Shown one piece after another: positions 47,760-56,022 of a stretch of 64,000 bases of DNA. The position numbers were made by a program, and so were the translations under genes. Every line of letters starts with the position of its first letter. Within the stretch, counting starts at the first letter, position 1. The notes under the pieces are model-generated. The model worked only from the letters and a program-made list of their open reading frames with translations, was not told the origin of the DNA and ran no database searches. This DNA comes from Dawidia cretensis (GTDB taxonomy: Bacteria > Bacteroidota > Bacteroidia > Cytophagales > Cyclobacteriaceae): positions 248,001-312,000 of the forward strand of contig NZ_JAHESE010000002.1 of assembly GCF_018598175.1 (NCBI RefSeq), in the 5' to 3' direction.

Positions 47760-48980
47760 TTATACAAATGCGGGTATGCCGGTGATCTCGTTTCCTAAAA
47801 TCAACAGGTGTATATCGTGCGTACCTTCATAGGTCACGACCGACTCCAGGTTCATCATATGACGCATCAGCGGATATTCGCCGGTGATACCCATGCCACC
47901 GTGAATCTGCCGGGCTTCCCGGGCGATTTCCAGCGCTACGTGTACATTGTTACGTTTTGCGAGCGAGATCTGTGGCGTCGTAGCTTTTCCTTCGTTCATC
48001 AAATTTCCCAAACGCCAGTTGAGCAGTTGGGCTTTGGTAATTTCGGTCAGCATCTCCGACAGTTTTTTCTGTACCAGCTGGAACGACGCAATAGGCTTGC
48101 CGAACTGAATGCGCTCCACGGCATACCGCCGGGCAGATTCATAACAATCCATCGCTGCGCCGATCGCTCCCCAGGCAATGCCATAGCGGGCCGAGTCGAG
48201 GCACATCATGGGTGCACCCAATCCGCTCTTCCCCGGCAGCAGGTTTTCTTTTGGCACTTTTACGTTGTCAAACACAAGCTCGCCTGTGGCGCTCGCGCGC
48301 AACGACCACTTGCCATGTGTTTCGGGTGTGGTAAAACCTTCCATGCCACGTTCTACGATCAGGCCGTGGATGCGGCCGGTTTCGTTCTTTGCCCAGACCA
48401 CCGCCACGTCTGCGCGGGGGGAGTTGGAGATCCACATCTTGGCGCCGTTCAACAGGTAATGGTCGCCCATATCTTTGAAGTTGGTGACCATACCGGAAGG
48501 GTTGGAACCGTGGTCGGGTTCTGTTAAACCAAAGCATCCCAGCCACTCGCCGGAGGCCAGCTTGGGAAGGTATTTTTTACGTTGTGCTTCGCTGCCGAAT
48601 TTGTAAATGGGATACATGACCAGCGAGCCTTGTACGGATGCCGTCGAGCGCATGCCCGAGTCGCCGCGCTCGATCTCCTGCATGATAAGTCCATAGGAAA
48701 TATAGTCTAATCCACCGCAACCATACTCTTGCGGAAGGGTAGGCCCGAAGGCGCCGATCTCACCAAACTTTTTAACGATTTCGTACGGGAAGTGCGCGCG
48801 TTGCGCCCAGTCTTCGATATAGGGCGAGATCTCACGTTTCACAAAGTCGCGGATCGAGCTGCGAATGAGCTTATGCTCTTCGGTAAAAAGATCGTCCAGC
48901 TGGTAAAAGTCGGGGTGCTCGAAGGTATCCTGTTTCAGGGATTTCTTGCCAAGGCCAGGGGTCGCGGTTTGTGCAGACAT
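47760..48980 (-). CDS. gcdH: Acyl-CoA dehydrogenase, probable glutaryl-CoA dehydrogenase
   Basis: This 406-residue flavoprotein has the acyl-CoA dehydrogenase fold: LTEPDHGSNP (FAD contacts), WISNSPRADVAVVWAK, an Arg-rich RYAVERIQFGKPIASFQLVQ and the catalytic Glu in VTYEGTHDIHLLILG. The pattern YEGTHDIH with GSNPSGM suits glutaryl-CoA dehydrogenase, which converts glutaryl-CoA to crotonyl-CoA. It is divergent from tryptophan 2,3-dioxygenase across a 74-bp gap, and both belong to tryptophan breakdown in some bacteria. Substrate choice is inferred. Confidence 0.9.
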   Translation of the reverse strand: MSAQTATPGLGKKSLKQDTFEHPDFYQLDDLFTEEHKLIRSSIRDFVKREISPYIEDWAQRAHFPYEIVKKFGEIGAFGPTLPQEYGCGGLDYISYGLIMQEIERGDSGMRSTASVQGSLVMYPIYKFGSEAQRKKYLPKLASGEWLGCFGLTEPDHGSNPSGMVTNFKDMGDHYLLNGAKMWISNSPRADVAVVWAKNETGRIHGLIVERGMEGFTTPETHGKWSLRASATGELVFDNVKVPKENLLPGKSGLGAPMMCLDSARYGIAWGAIGAAMDCYESARRYAVERIQFGKPIASFQLVQKKLSEMLTEITKAQLLNWRLGNLMNEGKATTPQISLAKRNNVHVALEIAREARQIHGGMGITGEYPLMRHMMNLESVVTYEGTHDIHLLILGNEITGIPAFV

Positions 48981-49054
48981 AATTTGAAATGGGATTAGGA
49001 CATAATAACTTGCGCACCAATTTACGCAACTAATTTACATTCCGATACGCCCCT

Positions 49055-50017
49055 ATGACGGATAATACACCCGTAGACCCCGTGCTGTTAGAGCAGCTCA
49101 AAAAACTGCAAGCCAAGTACAATGCCATGGGCCAGGACCTGTCGTCGTACCTGGATGGCCTGTTGTACGCCGACTACCTCACATACTGGGACTACATCCA
49201 CCTGGATACGCTGCTGAGCCTGCAAAACCCCAAAACGCAGTTCCCGGATGAAAAGATCTTCATTCTCTATCACCAGATCACAGAGCTGTATTTCAAGCTG
49301 ATTTTACACGAGCTGGAACAGATCACCGCAAACCCGCAACCCGGCGAAGCATTCTTTATCGATCGCCTGGATCGCGTCATCCGCTATTTCCGTCACCTGG
49401 AGAATTCCTTCGACGTGATGGTGCAGGGTATGGAAAAAGAGCAATTCCTCAAATTCCGGATGGCGCTGCTCCCGGCCAGTGGTTTCCAATCGGCGCAGTA
49501 TCGCATGATCGAGCTGTATTCCACCGACATGATCAACCTGGTGAGCCTGAACGACCGGCCAGGTCTGCAAGGAGCACCGATCCCGGCATTGCTTGAAAAG
49601 CTATATTGGCGTAGCGGTGCGACAGAGCTTGCTTCCGGTACAAAAACGCTCACACTGCGGCAATTCGAGCAGAAGTATACCACTGAATTCCAGGAAGCAG
49701 GCGAGCGCCTGAAATCAACCAACCTTCTGCAGCTGTACCAGACGCATTTCTCCGCATCACCACAACGCGAAGCCATTGTAGCACGCCTGCGCGAATTTGA
49801 TACACTGGCGAACGTGCTCTGGCCATTGGCGCACATGCGTTCAGCGGGTCATTACCTGCACAAATCTCCCGAGGACATCAAGGCCACCGGCGGCACCAAC
49901 TGGCAGAAATATTTACCCCCCCGTTTTCAAAAAATCTCATTCTTCCCGGCGCTTTGGTCCGAACAAGAGTTGCAAGAGTGGGGCAAGGCAGCGTTTATGG
50001 AAACAGCTGCGAAATAG
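49055..50017 (+). CDS. kynA: Tryptophan 2,3-dioxygenase
   Basis: This 320-residue heme enzyme shows the family signatures: YADYLTYWDYIHLDTLL, LYHQITELYFKLILHELEQI (heme/substrate region) and the C-terminal histidine MRSAGHYLHKSPEDIKATGGT. It opens the indole ring of tryptophan to N-formylkynurenine. Other kynurenine-pathway genes are not in the window. The divergent gcdH 74 bp away suggests shared control. Confidence 0.96.
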   Translation: MTDNTPVDPVLLEQLKKLQAKYNAMGQDLSSYLDGLLYADYLTYWDYIHLDTLLSLQNPKTQFPDEKIFILYHQITELYFKLILHELEQITANPQPGEAFFIDRLDRVIRYFRHLENSFDVMVQGMEKEQFLKFRMALLPASGFQSAQYRMIELYSTDMINLVSLNDRPGLQGAPIPALLEKLYWRSGATELASGTKTLTLRQFEQKYTTEFQEAGERLKSTNLLQLYQTHFSASPQREAIVARLREFDTLANVLWPLAHMRSAGHYLHKSPEDIKATGGTNWQKYLPPRFQKISFFPALWSEQELQEWGKAAFMETAAK

Positions 50018-50024
50018 TATACCT

Positions 50025-50089
50025 GGTTCAAGTCTTCCGACCGAAGGGAGGCGACTTGGACCTCCCCTGATGCCAGTCTTCAGACTGGC
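50025..50089. repeat. Two-hairpin dispersed element, copy 2
   Basis: Hairpin A: GGTTCAAGTC (50025-50034) pairs with GACTTGGACC (50053-50062), including one T-G wobble. Hairpin B: GCCAGTCT-TC-AGACTGGC (50072-50089). It begins 7 bp after the kynA stop. The stem of hairpin B is the same as in copy 1 but with GGC/GCC swapped. Confidence 0.8.
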
Positions 50090-50195
50090 GAGGAACCTCA
50101 ACAGAGTCACAATCCCATGTAAGATTAACCCTTACAACGATTTTTTCCTTGCACCGTAACCCGGTACATTTGATAAGCGTCAACCTTATTCTGTT

Positions 50196-50693
50196 ATGAT
50201 AAATTTGTTTGTAAGCTTTCTCTTAGCCTTCACCCCACAAACCAAATTCCTAACCTACACCAACTCGCTGAACAAATTTAACGTGCGCTACCCAGAGCGT
50301 TGGCAGAACCAGGCCGGCTTAAACGCCGTAGCCTTCCTCAGTCCAAAGGAGAGCGAGCAGGACGCTTTCCAGGAGAATGTAAACCTCATGCTGCAAGACC
50401 TGGCGCAACAACCGATGAGCCTCGATCAATACACTGAGCTCACCCGCCAGCAAGTCACCCAGTTCGCGGGTACTGACGCGATCGTATCCCTGAAGGATGC
50501 CACTATCGGCGGACAGCCCTGCAAGGAATTTATCTTCACCATGGCCTACAACGGCCGTGATCTGAAGCTGAAACAATACTGGTTTATTAAAGGCCAAACC
50601 GCCTACCTGTTTACCTATACCGCAGAGACGACACAGTATGCCAGCTATGAAAATGTAGCGACTGACCTGATGAAAAGCTTCTCTTTCTTTTAA
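50196..50693 (+). CDS. Exported PsbP-like/DUF1795-type small protein
   Basis: This 165-residue protein has a short hydrophobic start (INLFVSFLLAFTPQT) and a beta-alpha core: YTNSLNKFNVRYPERWQNQ, FQENVNLMLQDLAQQPMSLDQYTE, and PCKEFIFTMAYN...YWFIKGQTAYLFTYTAE. That pattern is what I know of PsbP/DcrB-like folds, usually periplasmic. The partner is unknown. Its stop overlaps the next start by one base (TAATG), so they are likely coupled. Confidence 0.82.
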   Translation: MINLFVSFLLAFTPQTKFLTYTNSLNKFNVRYPERWQNQAGLNAVAFLSPKESEQDAFQENVNLMLQDLAQQPMSLDQYTELTRQQVTQFAGTDAIVSLKDATIGGQPCKEFIFTMAYNGRDLKLKQYWFIKGQTAYLFTYTAETTQYASYENVATDLMKSFSFF

Positions 50694-51223
50694 TGGAAAT
50701 CAAACTTTATAAGTCTCACTGGAAGGCGCTCATACTGCTGGTGCCGTGCCTGATATTTATAGCCATCGGTATATGGATGCTGCAGGATCCTGAAGCCTCG
50801 CGTTTTGGCGCATGGGGTTGTATTTGTTTCTTCGGATTGGGCATACCCGTCTCGTTGTTTAACATGTTCGACCGCCGTCCGCAGATCATTCTCAATGAGA
50901 TCGACATCTTCGACCGCACGGCGTATACAGACTTCATTAACTGGGAAGTTATTCAGGATGCCTACCTGTTGAACATCAACCAGCAGAAGTTTATTTGCCT
51001 CATCGTTGATAAGCAATACGAGCCTTCGCGTAAGAAGGGACGTTTTAGGCGGGCCGCTGCCGGACTCAACAAGAGCGTTGGAGCACAGGAATTGAACATT
51101 CATCTGGGCGCTGTGTCTGTAGACGAAGTGAAGCTGGGTCAATTCATTTTGGAAATGGCACGACTGGCGCCGGACGCACGGAAAGAACGTGTACAGAGGG
51201 GGTTGCTGACGGCGAAGTCATGA
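50693..51223 (+). CDS. Small membrane protein of the STM3941 type
   Basis: This 176-residue protein has two adjacent N-terminal membrane helices (about residues 11-32 and 38-58) joined by a short loop, then a soluble C-terminal domain with PQIILNEIDIFDRTAYTDFINWEVI. The layout matches STM3941-family proteins of unknown function. It overlaps the upstream gene by one base (TAATG) and the downstream gene by four bases (ATGA), so the three could be translationally coupled. Confidence 0.8.
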   Translation: MEIKLYKSHWKALILLVPCLIFIAIGIWMLQDPEASRFGAWGCICFFGLGIPVSLFNMFDRRPQIILNEIDIFDRTAYTDFINWEVIQDAYLLNINQQKFICLIVDKQYEPSRKKGRFRRAAAGLNKSVGAQELNIHLGAVSVDEVKLGQFILEMARLAPDARKERVQRGLLTAKS

Positions 51224-52029
51224 GGACAATTACCATCAACGCGTTAAGTAGAGGATTATTTTTGACGAATATGGTTGTTTATTTCATGATTTTGTTGGCG
51301 CTTTTCTCATGTCAAAATGAGGGTGAAGTTAAAATTGAAAGATATTCAAATGGGAATTTAAAGTATGAGATTTTTTACCTAAGTGATAGTGTTAAGCACG
51401 GGCTTGCAAAGACTTACTATTATGAAGGCGTGATTAAAGAAGAAATAGAATTTACCAATGGAAAGCGTGAAGGAAAATACATAAACTACCATAAAAATGG
51501 TAGCATAAAAGGCGAGGCTGAATATAGTAATGATAAGGTTGAAGGATATTCATATTACTATAATGAGCAAGGAGCGTTGATGACAAAGAGTTTTTGGTAC
51601 AATGGTAAGAAATTCGGGCCTACTTCTTTTTATAGGGAAAATGGCTTGATTCGAAAATTTGTAATTTGTGATTTTGATGAAAAAATCATCTATATCATTA
51701 ATTGGAATGAAGATGGGAAAAAGATAAAAGAAGAGGGACTTGTTTTTGGTCCGACTATTTATAAACAGAATAGCACTAATGGAGATTCCATATGTTTGGT
51801 GATAGCCGTTTCTCAACCTCCAGGTTATAAATCGATAATTCGAGTAAAAGAGTTACGTGAAGACAAAGTCATAAAGGAATCTGCGATAAAGGTTGTGAAT
51901 TCATTGGCAACATATTGCGTTCCTCGAGGTGGCAATATTGGATATTCAATTAAATTCTTGGGTGAGATTAGGGAGATAGAAACGGATTATCTGGTAATGC
52001 AGGATAGCATTATGCAAAGGATGGATTAA
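51220..52029 (+). CDS. AT-rich YwqK-family repeat lipoprotein
   Basis: This 269-residue protein has a possible lipoprotein signal (VVYFMILLALFSC, Cys at about residue 30) and tandem YwqK/MORN-like repeats (GNLKYEIFYL, GVIKEEIEFTNGKREGKYINYHKNG, GSIKGEAEYSNDKVEGYSYYYNEQG). Its GC content is near 37% by eye against over 50% around it, and codons are A/T-rich throughout. It nevertheless begins within the stop codon of the preceding gene. Members of this family are labelled toxin-antitoxin system YwqK antitoxins; no toxin is seen here. The last 90 residues are not repeat-like. Recent transfer is likely. Confidence 0.82.
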   Translation: MRTITINALSRGLFLTNMVVYFMILLALFSCQNEGEVKIERYSNGNLKYEIFYLSDSVKHGLAKTYYYEGVIKEEIEFTNGKREGKYINYHKNGSIKGEAEYSNDKVEGYSYYYNEQGALMTKSFWYNGKKFGPTSFYRENGLIRKFVICDFDEKIIYIINWNEDGKKIKEEGLVFGPTIYKQNSTNGDSICLVIAVSQPPGYKSIIRVKELREDKVIKESAIKVVNSLATYCVPRGGNIGYSIKFLGEIREIETDYLVMQDSIMQRMD

Positions 52030-52285
52030 ATTGAATAGTCAGAACTTAGTGTTGCAGAGGATGCAGAAGAAATACTTATCCGGGTATTGACGTAGCAGCA
52101 CTGTAGATCTAGTTACGTTCGTAGCGACCAATGGCTTTCCCCGCGAGATCGGCCTGCTATGAGGTGTCGGGAAGTGGCTTCCAATAGGAACACCACGATG
52201 GTGAATATGTTTGTTTCTCCCATCCAATCCTTCGCCATTAGCAGTTGTATCAATGGCCCCTTTTATGCCATTTCCCAATAAACCG

Positions 52286-52293
52286 TATCTTTG
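52286..52293 (+). promoter_or_regulatory. -7 box upstream of the MORN-repeat gene
   Basis: TATCTTTG fits TAnnTTTG exactly and lies 18 bp before the ATG at 52312, implying a very short 5' leader. A weak TTTT element lies about 20 bp further upstream. The rest of the 282-bp gap 52030-52311 shows nothing I can support. Confidence 0.55.
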
Positions 52294-52311
52294 GAACTGG
52301 TTTATTCCAGA

Positions 52312-54099
52312 ATGCCCTCAAAATCTCCCTTTTGGCTGATAATCATTGTCTTAACCGGCGCCTTTGGCGTCGCGTCCGGCCAGGGCTTCACCCGCAAAAC
52401 CTACCACGATCCCGAAAAGAAAAAGATCAAGGAAGTCTATCAGGTTAAGGATACGGTCCGCAACGTGGCCCACGGCCGCTACACGTCCTACTTTGTAAAC
52501 GGTGGAGTCGAGTCCAAAGGCCAATTCGAAAACAACGAGACGACCGGTGTCTGGGAGTTCTTCTACGAAACCGGCAAGCTCAAAATGCGCGGCATCCTCT
52601 TCAAAAGTGCTAACTACGGCATGTGGGAGTACTTCTACGAAGGCAGCGGCCAGAAGAGCATGGAAGGCATCATCAACGGCAAGAACCGCGAGGGCGAGTG
52701 GAAGTCCTATTACGAGAACGGGCACGTGAAGGAAGTGGGCGGATATAAAGAAAATCGCCACGTAGGCCTCTGGAAAAGCTACTTCGAAGACGGCGCCTTA
52801 AAAGGGGAGATCGTCTATACGGATGACGCCGGCTACTACACAGAATATTACCACTCGGGCAAGCCTCAGAGCGAGGGGACGCGCACGGGCACGCGCAACA
52901 CCGGTCACTGGAAGTTTTACCGCGAAGATGGATCCCTGGAGAGCGAAGGCGACTACGTCAGCGGCAAGAAACACGGTCCCTGGAAGCGTTACTTCTCCAA
53001 TAAGGTGGTCTCCGCAAAAGGCAATTATGCCAACGACGAGCCTGTCGGGCCGTGGGAGTATTTTTACGAGAGTGGTGGCCTGCAATCGTCCGGTGAATAC
53101 GTGGCGGGTAAAAAGGACGGGTACTGGAAGACGCTGAACAGCAACGGAACGCTTAAGAGCGAAGTGGCTTTCACCAAAGGCTCGGGCGAGTACCGCGAAT
53201 ATCACCCCAATGGCTCGCTAAAAGTAAAGGGGCCCATCCGCGACGGCAAGCGCCAGAGCAAATGGGAGTTCTTCCTGCCCGATGGCACCCGCGAAGGGGA
53301 GTGCGACTACAACTACGACAAGGGAACATTCTACGGTTATTACCCCACCGGCGAGCTGCAAACCAAAGGCACACTGGAAGGTGAGCTCAAGACCGGCACG
53401 TGGGAGATCTACGAAAAAGACGGCAAGCTCTCCGGCTATTATAAACCCTTCTACGACGACCGCAAGCTAGGGAAGGAGATCGTCGCGCTGGCAACCACCA
53501 GCAGCGCGCGCAAGGGCCGCAGCAGGTCTCAAGGCTTTACATACTTGCGTGAAAAAGGAAACGAATTTCACGGCGTGATCATGAGCACGAACCCCGTGTG
53601 GACGGCCGTAGGCCGCATTCCGCTCGGCGTCGAATTCTACGTAGCGGAGCGCCTCGGCCACGAGTTCGAGTTCCTGGGCATCCGCGATCCATTTTTTATG
53701 GCGGACGCGGAGATCACGCCCGGCAAGCTCTTCGAGCGCGGCTATAGCATTAGCATCAAACAGAAGTTTTACAACGGCATGAAAGTGGGCATGTGGTACT
53801 TCGGCCACGAGATCCGTTTCACGAACCTCGGCCATTTTGTAAACGACCCCACGAACAGATTCACCTTCAATGCCGTTGAGCAACGCATCGAGTGGGGGCC
53901 TATGTTGGGCTACCGCATCATGCGGCGCAACAATGCCAGCGGCTTCACCGTCGATACCTTTGCTTCCTTCGACATCGGTTACCGCGGCTTTGATATTGAC
54001 CCCATGTTTGCCTCGTATTTCGAGCCCCTCGACCGCAACAAGTTCTCCAGGACCTTCCACATCGGCCTCAACTTCGGCAACGTATTTTCCTATCGCTAA
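52312..54099 (+). CDS. YwqK/MORN-repeat protein with C-terminal barrel-like region
   Basis: Read from the ATG at 52312 this 595-residue exported protein (signal MPSKSPFWLIIIVLTGAFGVASGQ) has about eleven repeats of about 23-24 residues, each shaped GxWxxYYxxGxLKSEGxY. Examples are GMWEYFYEGSGQKSMEGI, GLWKSYFEDGALKGEI and GPWKRYFSNKVVSAKGNY. The region from about residue 430 is different: strands and aromatic residues (GVEFYVAERLGHEFEFLGI, GMWYFGHEIRFTNLG, MLGYRIMRR) ending in a Phe-rich GLNFGNVFSYR terminus like an outer-membrane beta-barrel. The GC content is normal, unlike the neighbouring YwqK gene. A -7 box precedes it. Confidence 0.82.
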   Translation: MPSKSPFWLIIIVLTGAFGVASGQGFTRKTYHDPEKKKIKEVYQVKDTVRNVAHGRYTSYFVNGGVESKGQFENNETTGVWEFFYETGKLKMRGILFKSANYGMWEYFYEGSGQKSMEGIINGKNREGEWKSYYENGHVKEVGGYKENRHVGLWKSYFEDGALKGEIVYTDDAGYYTEYYHSGKPQSEGTRTGTRNTGHWKFYREDGSLESEGDYVSGKKHGPWKRYFSNKVVSAKGNYANDEPVGPWEYFYESGGLQSSGEYVAGKKDGYWKTLNSNGTLKSEVAFTKGSGEYREYHPNGSLKVKGPIRDGKRQSKWEFFLPDGTREGECDYNYDKGTFYGYYPTGELQTKGTLEGELKTGTWEIYEKDGKLSGYYKPFYDDRKLGKEIVALATTSSARKGRSRSQGFTYLREKGNEFHGVIMSTNPVWTAVGRIPLGVEFYVAERLGHEFEFLGIRDPFFMADAEITPGKLFERGYSISIKQKFYNGMKVGMWYFGHEIRFTNLGHFVNDPTNRFTFNAVEQRIEWGPMLGYRIMRRNNASGFTVDTFASFDIGYRGFDIDPMFASYFEPLDRNKFSRTFHIGLNFGNVFSYR

Positions 54100-54157
54100 C
54101 AGCCCGATGCCTGTCAAAAGGTCACAAAGTCGGAGGCCGCGCGGAATACTGCAGGAT

Positions 54158-54212
54158 AAGCCGTACTAAAGCCGTACGTAAGCCCTACTAAAGTCCAGTC
54201 AAAGCCGTATCA
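54158..54212. repeat. Five 11-bp tandem repeats
   Basis: Units AAGCCGTACTA (54158-54168), AAGCCGTACGT (54169-54179), AAGCCCTACTA (54180-54190), AAGTCCAGTCA (54191-54201) and AAGCCGTATCA (54202-54212) run without gaps. They lie in a 237-bp gene-free gap between the MORN-repeat gene and the FAD-dehydrogenase gene, 83 bp before the latter's -7 box. Confidence 0.8.
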
Positions 54213-54294
54213 GCTCAAATAGCAAAACCTCGTTTTTCGCGTGTTTTGAATGGAGCACGCAGAAACGCCCATGTCACAATGTCAGTGAAAACGT

Positions 54295-54302
54295 TATCTT
54301 TG
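54295..54302 (+). promoter_or_regulatory. -7 box upstream of the FAD dehydrogenase gene
   Basis: TATCTTTG matches TAnnTTTG exactly, 35 bp before the ATG at 54337. No convincing -33 TTTG is seen at normal spacing. Confidence 0.55.
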
Positions 54303-54336
54303 CCTCCGGATTGAAGGATAAAAACCTTCCGACGAC

Positions 54337-55905
54337 ATGAAGACAGCAGAAGTAGTCCTGACGCCCGAAGAGGCGTTTGAGGAAGAGCAATTTACCACCC
54401 ACCTCTACCAAAAGCTGGGCTTGAAGAACGACGGCAGCGTCTACGTCCGTCCCACCAAACGCTCCATCGATGCACGTTCCCGCCAGGTAGTGGTGCGCAT
54501 TCAGTGCGAGATCCTTTCGCCTGCAGAAGCCACCCCGGAAGCACCCCGCGTGGAATACCCTAACGTCACGAATGCACCACGCGTTGTTATCGTGGGCAGT
54601 GGCCCCGCCGGATTGTTTGCCGCGCTGCGATTGATCGAGCTGGGCATCAAGCCCATCGTACTGGAACGCGGCGCCGACGTACAGGCCCGCCGTCGCGACC
54701 TTGCAGCGATCAACAAAGATCACATCGTCAACCCCGAGTCCAACTATTGCTTTGGTGAAGGTGGCGCCGGCACCTACTCGGATGGCAAACTATATACCCG
54801 CTCTAAAAAGCGCGGCGATGTAAACCGCATCCTGGAGATAATGGTAGCCCATGGCGCCAAAGAAGATATTCTGTTCGATGCGCACCCGCACATCGGCACC
54901 AACAAGTTGCCGCGCCTGGTGGCAGCGCTGCGCGAAAGCATTCTGCAAGCGGGCGGTGAAGTACACTTCAACACCACGGTTACAGATCTGTTGATAACAA
55001 ACAGCAGCATCCACGGTGTAAAGACACACCACGGCGATGCCATCGAAGGTGAGGCCGTCATTCTGGCTACCGGCCACTCCGCGCGCGACATCTTCCGGCT
55101 GCTGCACGAAAAGCAAGTACTGATTGAAGAGAAGCCGTTCGCATTCGGTGTGCGGGTAGAACATTCGCAAGAGCTGATCGACCGCATCCAATACCATTGT
55201 CCGACAGACCGCGGGCCATACCTCCCGGCATCGTCGTATGCGCTGGTGCACCAGGCCAGCGTGGGTGGGAAGGAGACAGGTGTCTTTTCATTCTGCATGT
55301 GTCCGGGTGGCTTTATCGTGCCCGCGGCCACGGCGCCGGGCGAGGTCGTGGTGAACGGCATGAGCCCCTCGCGCCGCGATTCTAAGTATGCCAATTCAGG
55401 GATCGTCGTCGCCGTCGACAGTGAAGACTTCAAGGCATACCGCCAGTACGGACCACTCGCAGGCATGTACTTCCAGGCGGCCATCGAGCAGCAGGCTTGC
55501 CGTATGGCGGGCAACACGCAGACGGCGCCCGCGCAACGCCTGGTAGACTTTGTCGACAAACGTGTATCGACGTCTTTGCTGGAGTCCTCTTACCAGCCCG
55601 GTCTGGCTGCCGTAGCCATGCAGGAAGTCCTGCCGTCGCGTATAACACAAGCGTTGCAGCAAGGGTTTAAAAACTTCGGCAGCAAGATGAAAGGATACTT
55701 CACCAACGACGCCCAGATTGTGGGCGTGGAAAGCCGTACCTCGTCGCCCGTGAAGATCCCCCGTGATAAAGAGACGCTTGAGCACCCGCAGATTCAAAAC
55801 CTGTTCCCTTGTGGCGAAGGTGCAGGGTATGCGGGGGGGATCGTCTCGGCGGCTATGGATGGTGAGCGTTGTGCGGAGGAGGCGGTGCGGCGCATTAAAA
55901 AATAG
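54337..55905 (+). CDS. FAD-dependent dehydrogenase of the COG2509 type
   Basis: This 522-residue flavoprotein has a short N-terminal ACT/BFD-like domain (residues 1-80) and a Rossmann FAD site (VVIVGSGPAGLFAALRLIELGIKPIVLER). Other marks are the CFGEGGAGTYSDGKLYTR loop, CMCPGG and a C-terminal FAD-binding segment (LFPCGEGAGYAGGIVSAAMDG). This is the pattern I associate with uncharacterised FAD dehydrogenases in Bacteroidota. The substrate is unknown. A hairpin terminator overlaps the stop codon. Confidence 0.9.
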   Translation: MKTAEVVLTPEEAFEEEQFTTHLYQKLGLKNDGSVYVRPTKRSIDARSRQVVVRIQCEILSPAEATPEAPRVEYPNVTNAPRVVIVGSGPAGLFAALRLIELGIKPIVLERGADVQARRRDLAAINKDHIVNPESNYCFGEGGAGTYSDGKLYTRSKKRGDVNRILEIMVAHGAKEDILFDAHPHIGTNKLPRLVAALRESILQAGGEVHFNTTVTDLLITNSSIHGVKTHHGDAIEGEAVILATGHSARDIFRLLHEKQVLIEEKPFAFGVRVEHSQELIDRIQYHCPTDRGPYLPASSYALVHQASVGGKETGVFSFCMCPGGFIVPAATAPGEVVVNGMSPSRRDSKYANSGIVVAVDSEDFKAYRQYGPLAGMYFQAAIEQQACRMAGNTQTAPAQRLVDFVDKRVSTSLLESSYQPGLAAVAMQEVLPSRITQALQQGFKNFGSKMKGYFTNDAQIVGVESRTSSPVKIPRDKETLEHPQIQNLFPCGEGAGYAGGIVSAAMDGERCAEEAVRRIKK

Positions 55906-55928
55906 GCAGCCTACGGGCCGCCTATTTT
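55899..55928. terminator. Terminator overlapping the FAD dehydrogenase stop
   Basis: AAAATAGGC (55899-55907) pairs with GCCTATTTT (55920-55928), with an inner GCC/GGC stem. The stem base contains the stop codon at 55903-55905. The T-run exists on both strands, so it may also limit read-through from the opposite side. Confidence 0.75.
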
Positions 55929-55930
55929 AT

Positions 55931-55996
55931 GCCAGTCTGAAGACTGACATCAGGATAGGCACAAGTCTCCGCCCGGGACGGGCTAAGACTTGCGCC
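55931..55996. repeat. Two-hairpin dispersed element, copy 3 (inverted)
   Basis: Hairpin B: CAGTCT-GA-AGACTG (55933-55946). Hairpin A: GGCACAAGTCT (55958-55968) pairs with AGACTTGCGCC (55986-55996) with one A-C mismatch and an inner GCCCG/CGGGC stem. Compared with copy 1 it is the reverse complement, and one base pair of the inner stem (G-C) has been lost on both sides. It lies between two convergent genes. Confidence 0.8.
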
Positions 55997-56022
55997 AGCA
56001 ATCATTCGCAGAATTCAGAAAG

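Noticed and set aside
50025-50089. GGTTCAAGTC sequence considered as a tRNA T-arm
   Set aside because: No cloverleaf or acceptor arm fits around it; it belongs to the dispersed two-hairpin element.
52039-52278. Minus-strand 79-codon open frame (MGNGIKGAIDTT...)
   Set aside because: No recognisable domain, ribosome site or composition support; the frame ends at a gene boundary and lies in a promoter gap. It could be a decayed fragment, but I cannot support it.
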